This document shows, in pieces, positions 55,576 through 64,000 of a stretch of DNA of 64,000 nt (positions are counted from its first letter, which is position 1; every line of letters starts with the position of its first letter). The translations under genes were made by a program, and so were the position numbers. The notes under the pieces were generated by a model, which saw nothing but the letters and a program-made list of their open reading frames with translations, had not been told where the DNA came from and did no database searches. Source of the stretch: Alviniconcha marisindica (Eukaryota > Mollusca > Gastropoda > Provannidae); assembly GCA_018857735.1 (NCBI GenBank), contig JABMCL010001960.1, forward strand, positions 547,501 to 611,500, given 5' to 3'.

Positions 55576-55879
55576 TTCAGCCGTATAAATAAACACCTGA
55601 CATCTCAACTAAATTTGCCCATTTCATCAACCAGTTAGACTAGAAAACTGTTTTGAAGCCCAGCGACACCCTGTTGTCTCGGCTGGATTCTTAGTTCTTT
55701 CCACACGTCAAGTCTTCAACTCACATCAGGTAGTTTCTTCCAGTATCTATAATCACCTCTGGTTGGCCGGCTACAAAACACAGTCAACAAGGCCTTGACT
55801 GGCCAACAGTTGTTTCGCCAGCAGACTGTCCAGCCTTTCAACAACACAAGTGAGCTTGCAAAAAACATGCTTCTCATAG

Positions 55880-56950
55880 ACTTCCTAGCATGAGATTTTC
55901 ACTTGTAATGTCACTATTACATTCAGGTTAAAAACAAGAGGTCATTTAGTAGACACACATACTAATTACCAACATGAAATGTTAATGATTATTATTACAC
56001 TTAATGTAACAAAGTCAAGAGGAGTTTTCATTCTTGACACAAGACCACTCCCCAATGTGCAGAATCTTACAATTGGTTGTTGTATGCCACATAGGTTATA
56101 TCAGGGCCCCAATGAATCACTTACATGTAATTGGTGTCTGTTTCCTTGTGTAGGTGTGGGTGTGTATGTATATTATACCTATAGTCATTGTTAGCTGGGT
56201 GATTATGTTTATGGTAGAATACTATACTTAAGGTTCTTTTTGTTGAAATATATGTAAATATGATTTTTGTCAAGTTGTTTGTACAGCACTTTCAGTAATT
56301 AACTCATGTTAGAGAACAGCGCTTTATAAGAGCCTCTTCTTTTTTTTCCTCTTTTTTTTCCTCTCTATTCTTCTTCTGGAAATGTAAAAAGCTAGACTGT
56401 GCAATATTGCTGAGTGTTAAAAATTTAGTGCTAATTTATATTTCTTTCATTACATTTCTTTTTAGTTTTGATTGTGATTGAATTGTCTGTGGACTGGTTA
56501 GTTGGTTGATGCCTATTTATTGTCTCAGAATTCATTGATGGGGGACTACCACTGAGATTGACAAACAAAAGACTGAAGGGGCAGAAGGTATGGAAGTGGA
56601 GTAGGTCTTGGGTGATACTGTATAAGATGTGCAATTTTGTTGTTTTTGAAAGTGTCACAGTGAAGATCTGATTAACAGAGTTCTAAGAATGTAGACAGTA
56701 GATTCAGAGGTATGCAAATATATTTATTTAATGTCATTGAAAACTGAAGTGTTTTAATGTGTACAGTGGAATCCCTCTTGTAAGACAACCCTGAAAATCA
56801 TGCGCAAAAGTGATCTTAGTAGAGGGATGGTCTTTGGCCAGAGGTTTCCTTCCTTGAGGATATGAAGTGAATGGTTTCAGAAGAAGAAGAAAAATGGTCT
56901 TAAAAGAGGGGTGTCTCTCACCAGGGTGGTCTTTTATCAGGGTTCTGCTG

Positions 56951-57028
<78 letters not shown>

Positions 57029-57229
57029 TTTTTGGGGGGTGACATTGGACTATATCAGTTTCATTAGCATTCCCCAGCTGAAGTTCACCCAATATTTGTT
57101 TTGATATTGCTGGTTCTGCCAGGTGCTACAAACATGTTGTTTAAAACATAAAGTACACCCCCCCCCCCCCCACCCCCCCCCTTTTTTTTTTTTTTATCTC
57201 TACCATCTTCTATTCCATCCACACTTCTT
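55880..57229. other. intergenic stretch with (CT)n
   Basis: No gene seen. (CT)n at about 56955-57024, a poly-C run interrupted once (about 57158-57180) and a poly-T run (about 57181-57195). Sequence near 56075-56310 has LINE-UTR character. Confidence 0.5.
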
Positions 57230-58275
57230 CTGCAGATGTTTTGTGACTTCTTTGTGAACAAAATCTCTACCATCCATGACAGTCTCAATTCCCAGACCCT
57301 GCCTCTACCTCCAGTCAGTCAGTCACACAGCTTTTGATGGATTCCAACTGACTGCCTTCCACACTGTGTCAGAATCAACAGTACGTGAAGTGTTGAACAA
57401 GACCGCCATCAAAACATGCAAACTGGACCCTCTTCCATCGTCGTTACTGGCTGAACTCATTGATGACCTTCTCCCGTCCCTTACTTCAGTTATTAATGAT
57501 TCTCTTTTCACAGGCAGCTTTCTGTGTTCAAATCTGCCGTTGTCAGGTCGTTAAAAAAACACTATCTTGACACTGAAAATTTAAAGAACTAATGGTCTGT
57601 CTCCAACCTGCCCTTCTTGGAAAGATCATTGAAAAGATTGCCCTCCTTCAACTATCCCAACATCTTGAAAACAATAAACTCTTCTACTCCCTTCAGTCTG
57701 CCTATCACCCTGGCCATAGCACTGAAATTGCCCTTGTAAACAATCTCGCAGCTCAGCTTTTAAGCTCTTGATGTCAGCCACATTTCTCTGCTCTCTCTAC
57801 TTGATCTATCTACCACTTTTGACAGTACTGACCACTCCGTTCTACTCTCCAGACTCCATCATACTTTTGGCATTTCTGGCACTGTTCTGTCTTGGTTTTA
57901 GTAATACCTCTCTGATCGAACTCAGGTCGTCTTTGTCAATGGTGCTTCCTCTACTCCTGCGGCTTTAAGTATCTTCTTTCTAAACTCCAAAAGGGACAGA
58001 ACAATGCTGCCAGACATATTTTCAGAACAACCATGTCACCCCTATGCTTCATTCTCTTCACTGGCTACCTATTGAGCAGAGGATCGAATACAAATTGTCT
58101 TTGCTTTACTTCAAGATCATGTCTCATGAGGCCCCCGTCTACCTTTCAGAACAACTTCACCTTAACATTCCTTCCCGGCAGCTCCGCTCTTCTGCAGGCA
58201 CCCATTCAGAATACCATCCTTCCGAACAAAGTCGGAATTGTATCGTCGGTTGTATTTTTTATGATGATATCATAA
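57230..58275 (+). pseudogene. L2/CR1-like LINE, decayed, internal deletion
   Basis: In several plus frames: FFVNKISTIHDSLNSQTLPL, VLNKTAIKTCKLDPLPSSLL and LTSVINDSLFTGSF (57240-57520); FLGKIIEKIALLQLSQHLEN and LFYSLQSAYHPGHSTEIALV (57610-57745); then, after losing the RT catalytic core, the C-terminal LQKGQNNAARHIFRTT and LHSLHWLPIEQRIEYKLSLL (57990-58110). The order is correct for one element, and the YADD box is missing or unrecognisable. Confidence 0.8.
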
Positions 58276-58399
58276 ACAAATTTGATCTCTGAGGGTGTCA
58301 TGAGCTTCTCTGTGCCATATCTAAGCAACTAACAAATAACATCAACACAAAAATATTCAAGCCACACCCATTCACACCCCCACTATGCCACACTCAAAG

Positions 58400-59720
58400 G
58401 TTTTTGTCTGGCTTGGCTTCACGCGCAAAGATTGTGGAAATTAGGGAAGGTCCACAGAGAGGTGCAGGCACGCTGGTGACTGGCGAGGACAGGCAGGCTG
58501 TGCCACAGCGGCTGCAGATGAAGCTCTGGTCTGGGGTGGTGCTGAAGGGTCACGGTTATTTCGCTTTTTCCTCCATGTTGATCCTACGGGAATTCTGGAA
58601 GGAGATGGACTGTGCATCGCCAGACCTCACGACGAGCTGCTTGCATTGCCCACTGGCGGTGGTCGTTGCAGCAAGTGGTGAGGGACTTTTTCAAAATCTT
58701 TGTACCCCTTATGTCACGGTGGCCAGTTCTCCAACCAGCGCGATCTTAGGCAGGCGATGGTCCTCCATCCTGGAGGCGTGCCCTGCCCAGTGCAGCTGTA
58801 TCTTAAGGAGAATGGTCTCGATGCTGGTGGTCTCCGCTGCTATAAGGACTTCAATGTTGGTGATCGAGTCACTCCAATGCAGTGGCTGATGAGGATGACG
58901 TGGAGGCAGCTCTGGTGGAAACGCTCGTGGAGGCGCAGATGGCGACGGTAGGTGACCCAGGTCTCAGCACCTTACAGGAGAGTGGTCAGCGCAGCAGCTT
59001 TGAAGACGCTGATCTTTGCGTCTTTCTTCATGTTGTTATTCCAGACATGTTTGTATAGTCAGCCAAAGGCAAACAGCGTCTTTGCCTTTCGCTGTTTGCC
59101 TTTGCCAGTCGACTATCCACTTCTGTGTCGACCTTGGCGTCGGAGAAGATCACGTTACCCCACGCAGTTGAACTGATGGACTGCCTTCAGCTCTGTCTGT
59201 CCGATGAAGATGCTTGGAGGGTGATACTCTTCTTGGGGTGCGGGCTGATGGAGAACTCAAGTCTTCAAACTGACTTCAAGTCCGAAAGTCTGAGCAACCT
59301 CTGCGAATCTATATGTTATTCATTGCATGGCTGACTCAGTGTGAGCAACAAGGGCATCGTTGTCAGCAAATAGTAACTCCCTGAACAGCTGCTCCATGGT
59401 CTTTGTATGAACCTGCAAGTGCCTCAGGCTGTACAAGCTGCTGTCGGCACGGAAACGGATATGTACGCCATCGTCGTCATTGACGTCCTCTGTGGCCTGC
59501 TGGAGCACCATGCTGAAAAATACTGTGAACATCGAGGAGCAAGAACGCAACCCTGTTTCACGCAATTTGCAATTGGGAAGGGCTGCGAGAGATCGTTACT
59601 GTCTCTGACTTGGCCAGACTTACCTTCGTGAAGCTTGATGACCATGGCGAGGAATTTCGGTGGGTACACTAGCTTTTCCAGGATTTTCAAAAATCAGACG
59701 CATTGGTCAGGTCGACAAAG
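58400..59720 (-). pseudogene. non-LTR retrotransposon RT fragment, decayed
   Basis: From 59690 downward on minus: LVYPPKFLAMVIKLHEGKSG, SQPFPIANCVKQGCVLAPRC (the GVKQGCVLAP motif of this LINE type), and, in the next frame, ELLFADNDALVAHTES, where FADN replaces the catalytic FADD. Further minus-strand pieces to about 58900 read HQFNCVGNVIFSDAKVDTEV and KANSAFGRLYKHVWNNNMKK. Frames are broken throughout. The endonuclease fragment at 41595-41850 is of a type usually found in the same kind of element. Confidence 0.8.
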
Positions 59721-60108
59721 GTGATGTACTGTACAATCCTTTGTTTTGCTGCCGGCACTTCTAGTCAAAGGTACCACCTACTACATTCTACTGAAATACA
59801 ACAAATTATTTTTTCAGTAATCTACTAGCACCAGTACTTAGTACGTGAGATTCTCCCGGAGTCATCTCGTGGGGAGTAAATTTTGCGTATTACACCGGAA
59901 TGGTCTAGAACACCCTACTGAGCAAAACCCTACAAAGTGAAAACCTACACCACGAAACTTACAAAGCAAATCTCTGCAATCCCGACAAAGTAAAAGAAAA
60001 GTTTACATTGAGAAGCAGTTACTCACATACCTCTGAGCTCCCCTGCCAAAGGCACCAAGATCAGTGCAGTCGAAGTGCTCGTGTTTTTTCCTCTTTTTTT
60101 TTTAATTT
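59721..60108. other. intergenic stretch
   Basis: No gene or repeat seen. Confidence 0.5.
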
Positions 60109-60171
60109 CTATTCTTTCTTCTTCTTCTTCTTCTTCTTCTTCTTCTTCTTCTTCTTCTTCTTCTTCTTCTT
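60109..60171. repeat. (TTC)n trinucleotide repeat
   Basis: About 18 uninterrupted CTT/TTC units after a T-rich lead. Polypurine-polypyrimidine mirror sequence able to form a triplex. Confidence 0.95.
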
Positions 60172-60284
60172 CACAATGTGTTATAGCAAAACGACAAAAT
60201 GTCGTTTCTCTTTTTGCAGTGCTCTCGTATAAAAATGTACAGACTGAAAAAATTGCAATACTCTTCTAGTTTATTCTGCCTCCA

Positions 60285-60990
60285 CAACCACCCCCCACCA
60301 CCCACCTTTTTGTTATTAGTGAGGGTTAGTACACGGGTGGTAGTGGTAGTGGTTAGGGAACTAGTTTCTCTCATGACGTCAGCGATTTGTGTGCGGATCA
60401 GAGGTCGAGGTAAGAGGTTACGAAGATTGTTTACCACATGACTCAAGTTTTTTGTCCACTGCTGCGTTTTCACCACAGTGAATTCGTAGGGACCATTTGA
60501 CTTTATTTTGCTATGTAAACATTAAACTTTTACTTTTCTTTGTAGATTAGCATCGTAGGCTTGTATGAGATTGTAATTTGGGTTGCTTTTTATTGATTTT
60601 ATTGCTGTTTTAGCTTTACGGTGCAACCCTATCGAATTCATCCGAAATCAAAATGGTGGACCGTAGCGGAGCAACTGACTGAAGTAACCAGCTGCCGCCG
60701 AGTGCGTCTTTATGTCAGTTTTACGAGCATAACAACTACTTGACCAGTGATGCCGCTAAAGACCGATTTGTAAAGTTTGTCACTGGATGAACCTTCTCAA
60801 GTGACTCTTCTGTGTGAAGGGGCAGGTGTTTAGGTGGCGATCTGTGCGACTTCGGCTCCGTTACGCTTGAGGCACGCGCACAAGCGTAGGTCGGGTTGCG
60901 CCACTACCACCACCACTACCACTACCACCCGTGTACTAACCCTCTCTATTGTTGTTCTTTTAAGGTTTGTTGGGGGATGGGAGGGGGCTC
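60285..60990. mobile_element. TIR-bounded element
   Basis: A perfect 32-bp inverted repeat: 60321-60352 (starts GAGGGTTAGTACACGGGTGG) and 60913-60944. Weaker pairing continues outward for about 30 bp on each side. The interior of about 560 bp is richer in CpG, contains a palindromic CRE (TGACGTCA, 60374-60381) and has no long ORF. Likely a non-autonomous DNA transposon or a promoter-bearing duplication. Confidence 0.55.
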
Positions 60991-61384
60991 ACACAATTGG
61001 CTATTCTTATATTGATTCTATTTTTGACTGTTCTTTTTGTTGAGAACATATTGAAAGAATAAAAACCACACAAGTGGCTACATCTGAGATTGATCCTGTT
61101 TATTTAACCTGGTTTATGATTAAAAACAGTGTCCTTCGCTGCTGTAAAGGAGCGCGCAGAGGCGATTTGCCAGTAACTGTGCGAGCAAGTGTCCGTCATT
61201 TCTTGATAACATGATAGCAGGGTTCGTAATGACCTCCACTCACTCTTTCACAAGCTGATACGAAGCTTTTGGTGATGGCCTATTAACACACCACGAACAT
61301 TATTTCAGTCCATACTCAGCTCAAGACAAGGCTGCGCCCTTAATTGCAACAGAAATTCAACTGACCTTTCGCTTTGTTGGAGAG
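60991..61384. other. intergenic stretch
   Basis: No gene or tandem structure seen. Confidence 0.5.
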
Positions 61385-62440
61385 GAGGAAGGGGAAGAGG
61401 AACAGCAACACAGAGTGGAGAAGGAGGATGAATAGCAACACAGAGTGGAGGATGATGATGAATAGCAACACAGAGTGGAGGAGGAATAGCAACACATACT
61501 GGAGGAGGAGGAACAGCAACACAGAGTGGAGAAGGAGGATGAATAGCAACACAGAGTGGAGAAGGAGGATGAATAGCAACACAGAGTGGAGGAGCATGAA
61601 TAGCAACACAGAGTGGAGAAGGAGGATGAATAACAACACAGAATGGAGAAAGAGGATGAATAGCAACACAGTGGAGGAGGAGGAACAGCAACACAGAGTG
61701 GAGAAGGAGGATGAATAGCAACATAGAGTGGAGGAGGAGGAATAGCAACACATATTGGAGGAGGAGGAACAGCAACACAGAGTGGAGGAGCATGAATAGC
61801 AACACAGAGTGGAGAAGGAGGATGAATAGCAACACAGAATGGAGAAGGAGGATGAATAGCAACACAGAATGGAGAAGGAGGATGAATAGCAACACAGAGT
61901 GGAGGAGGAGGAACAGCAACACAGAGTGGAGGAGGAACAGCAACACAGAGTGGAGGAGGAGGAATAGCAACACAGAGTGGAGGAGGAGGAATAGCAACAC
62001 AAAGTGGAGGAGGAACAGCAACACAGAGTGGAGGAGGAACAGCAACACAGAGTGGAGGAGGAGGAACAGCAGCACAAAGTGGAGGAAGAGGAGGAATAGC
62101 AACACAGAGTGGAGGAGGAGGAATAGTAACACAGAGTGGAGGAGGAGGAATAGCAACACAGAGTGGAGGAGGAGGAATAGTAACACAGAGTAGAGGAGGA
62201 GGAATAGCAACACAGAGTGGAGGAGGAGAAACAGCAACACAGAGTGGAGGAGGAGGAATAGCAACACATAATGGAGGAGGAGGAACAGCAACACAGAGTG
62301 GAGGAGGAGGAGGAATAGCAACACAGAGTGGAGGAGGAGGAGGAATAACAACACAGAGTGGAGGAAGAGGAGGAATAGCAACACAGAGTGGAGGAGGAGG
62401 AGGAATAGCAACACAGAGTGGAGGAGGACTCCGGTGACCC
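61385..62440. repeat. purine-rich 24-30-bp minisatellite
   Basis: About 38 copies of GGAGGAGGAATAGCAACACA-type units, mostly 27 bp, varying by whole GGA/GAA triplets (24, 27 or 30 bp) and by AATAGC/AACAGC. Almost every unit length is a multiple of three, so all three minus frames stay open for 300-375 codons. The encoded 9-residue repeats (for example PPPLCVAIP) are artefacts unless expression is shown. Confidence 0.95.
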
Positions 62441-62623
62441 AGTAATCCTGGGTCCGTCGGCCCCGGGATGTGAAGCGGCAACAGATAATGATAATAATAC
62501 GAATGAATACTTACGTACTATATCTTTTACTCATGCGTATAGCCGTGAAAGACACAAGCACGCATACACACCGATCCCCCCACCCACCCCTACCCCACCC
62601 CCCACCCCTACCCCAACCCCACC

Positions 62624-62666
<43 letters not shown>

Positions 62667-62872
62667 ACGTGCGCACGCGCATACGTATCTCAGCGCAAAC
62701 CAGACACAAAGTCCCGCCACGTTTGGCTTGAAAAAACAACAACAGAACTGTAGCTTCCATAAGAGTGCGTGTGGTTTGTGTGTTGACTGCAGTTGTTTAC
62801 TGTCTCAGGCCTGCCAGTTCAGCCGCATGTCCGAACCACAGTCAAAGTCCGGGGCCACTCAATGATCACTGG
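62441..62872. other. FMO upstream region
   Basis: CCCCAC-type repeats (about 62575-62622) and (CA)n (about 62627-62664), then rising GC content toward the FMO promoter. Confidence 0.6.
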
Positions 62873-62879
62873 TATAAAG
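62873..62879 (+). promoter_or_regulatory. TATA box of the FMO gene
   Basis: TATAAAG in a locally GC-rich context. A start near 62903-62908 would give a 5' UTR of about 190 nt before the ATG at 63100. Spacing and position support it; no experimental start is known. Confidence 0.5.
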
Positions 62880-63099
62880 CGCACGGTCCGCAGACTGCAC
62901 ACAACTATCCCTATCCAACTAGCAACGTCAACACCTCGCCCCGCTCGAAACTAGCCCACTTTATCACCTGGGTTAATACAGTACTTTTATTACCTGGAGA
63001 GAAGCAACATACCAAAGAACTTTTGCCTGTTCCTGTTCTCACTCAGCTTCACAGGAAGCTTGTAAGTCCCAGTTGTGTAGTTTTGTGCAGTGAAGTGAG

Positions 63100-63484
63100 A
63101 TGTCCAAACGGGTAGCCATCATCGGAGGTGGGTGCAGCGGTCTGGCTGCCATCAAATGCTGTGTAGACGAGGGACTGGAACCGGTGTGCTTTGAGCGCAC
63201 GGATGAAGTGGGAGGTCTGTGGAAGTACACCCAGCAAGTGCAGGACGGCCATGCTTGTGTGATGCGTTCCACTGTGATCAACACCAGCAAGGAGATGATG
63301 TGCTACAGTGACTACCCCATTCCCAAACACTATCCCAACTTTATGCACAACTCGATGGTGTGGCAGTACTTCAAGGACTTCGCCAAACAGTTCCAGCTCA
63401 ACCAGTACATCCGTTACAACGTTGAGGTCATCATGGTCACACCCGCGCCGGGCTTTGACAGCACTGGTAGATGGAACTTGAAAT
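63100..63484 (+). CDS. flavin-containing monooxygenase, first coding exon (gene continues)
   Basis: Encodes the first 128 residues of an FMO, an NADPH- and O2-dependent flavoenzyme of the ER that oxygenates soft nucleophiles (FMO5-type members act on ketones as Baeyer-Villiger enzymes). MSKRVAIIGGGCSGLAAIKC contains the FAD-binding GxGxxG (Gly9, Gly11, Gly14). FERTDEVGGLWKY and TSKEMMCYSDYPIPKHYPNF follow, as in vertebrate FMO5. The exon ends at a donor AAAT|GTAAGT, one base into a codon. ATG 63100 is chosen because the FAD motif sits at its usual distance (residue 9) and a TATA box lies 227 bp upstream. The remaining three quarters of the usual 530 or so residues lie outside the window. It could be any invertebrate FMO; the FMO5 likeness is by eye. 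Confidence 0.95.
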
Positions 63485-64000
63485 GTAAGTCCTATCCGTT
63501 CTGCTGGCATTTTACCTCATATAATATGCTACCTGGTTTGTAGCATCTGGACGAATCAGCTTCAGATCTGAATCTGGACACAAACTGTTGTGACCATGTT
63601 GCTTTACGTCCACAGAAGCGAGGTTGCTTATTATTGAGGACGGGGTGTGTGTGTGTGTGGAGGGGGGGGGGGGGGGGAAGGCTGGACCGCGGATACCGCC
63701 AGAAAAAGACCGGAGAGACCGTGGATCGCCGCCAGAACAATGGAAGTGTTAAGGCGCTGTCCCCTCGCCATTGCGCAGCGACTAGTGCACTGCGTGATTG
63801 CTGTTTGAACTGCCGTGCTGGGCAGAGTCACAAGGACGATGTTGAGGAACATGAAGCGAAAGAACATGAAGCGAAAGAAGTCCAACTTTCGCAGCCCATC
63901 TCCACCTCCCTCCTCTTGATCTCGCCTGGAACCCTGAGTAGTATGTGTGACTGTTGATCGCTTTTATAGCGGTATCCTCCGCTCACGAGCAGACCATGCT
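63485..64000. other. FMO intron 1 (incomplete)
   Basis: Contains a TG tract and a poly-G run (about 63645-63677). GAACATGAAGCGAAAGA is tandemly repeated near 63846-63878. No second FMO exon is recognised before the window ends. Confidence 0.6.

Noticed and set aside
61305..62481. Three minus-strand frames of 309-374 codons and plus frames of 114 and 160 codons
   Set aside because: Unit length is a multiple of three and low in stop codons; the 9-residue repeats in every frame are an artefact of the minisatellite.
62765..63115. 116-codon plus frame upstream of the FMO start, with a signal-peptide-like beginning
   Set aside because: It spans the TATA box and 5' UTR and overlaps the FMO ATG in another frame.

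Overview
This is animal (metazoan) genomic DNA: GT-AG introns, AT-rich non-coding sequence, many CA/TG microsatellites and long C/G homopolymers, several clades of decayed non-LTR retrotransposons, and two recognisable animal genes. The mix of RNase-H-bearing and CR1/L2-like LINEs with very repeat-rich introns suggests a lophotrochozoan such as a mollusc. That is an inference, and the species cannot be read from the sequence.

Layout. (1) 1-2782: one long exon (1497-2782, minus) of an unidentified gene for a Q/H-rich and RS-like nuclear-type protein, and an exon-like stretch of uncertain strand at 1-110. (2) 2783-25110: no convincing gene. This holds LINE fragments, a 3-kb imperfect inverted repeat (6060-9130), a candidate terminal-inverted-repeat element (9203-11342), an RNase-H LINE relic (14915-16760) and a 1.8-kb pyrimidine-rich minisatellite (22370-24155). 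(3) 25111-52456, plus: a complete POMT1 gene (protein O-mannosyltransferase 1), reconstructed here as 17 coding exons, 2361 nt including the stop, 786 residues. All 16 introns have GT-AG ends and all exon phases join. (4) 52457-63099: intergenic, with two LINE relics, minisatellites, a possible exon of an unknown minus-strand gene near 55300-55580, and a TIR-bounded element near 60300-60950. (5) 63100-63484, plus: the first coding exon of a flavin-containing monooxygenase (FMO5-like), with a TATA box about 225 nt upstream; the rest of the gene lies outside the window.

The most unusual signal is inside POMT1. In at least four introns (2, 4, 7 and 12) the sequence just before the exon is a tandem array whose unit is a copy of that exon's own splice acceptor plus its first bases. 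Intron 15 has an array ending at its acceptor without clear exon copies, and intron 13 may have one decayed copy. In intron 12 the array has an exact 61-bp period, ten perfect decoy acceptors, and a gradient from old, diverged units far from the exon to identical units next to it. Use of the nearest decoy would bring a stop codon into frame. Intron 11 also carries a 1.08-kb insertion, flanked by a perfect 12-bp direct repeat, that contains a copy of POMT1 exon 12 joined to an inverted copy of the start of intron 12.

Functionally, POMT1 (an ER enzyme that starts O-mannosyl glycans) and the FMO (an ER flavoenzyme) are ordinary independent animal genes; nothing suggests that they act together.
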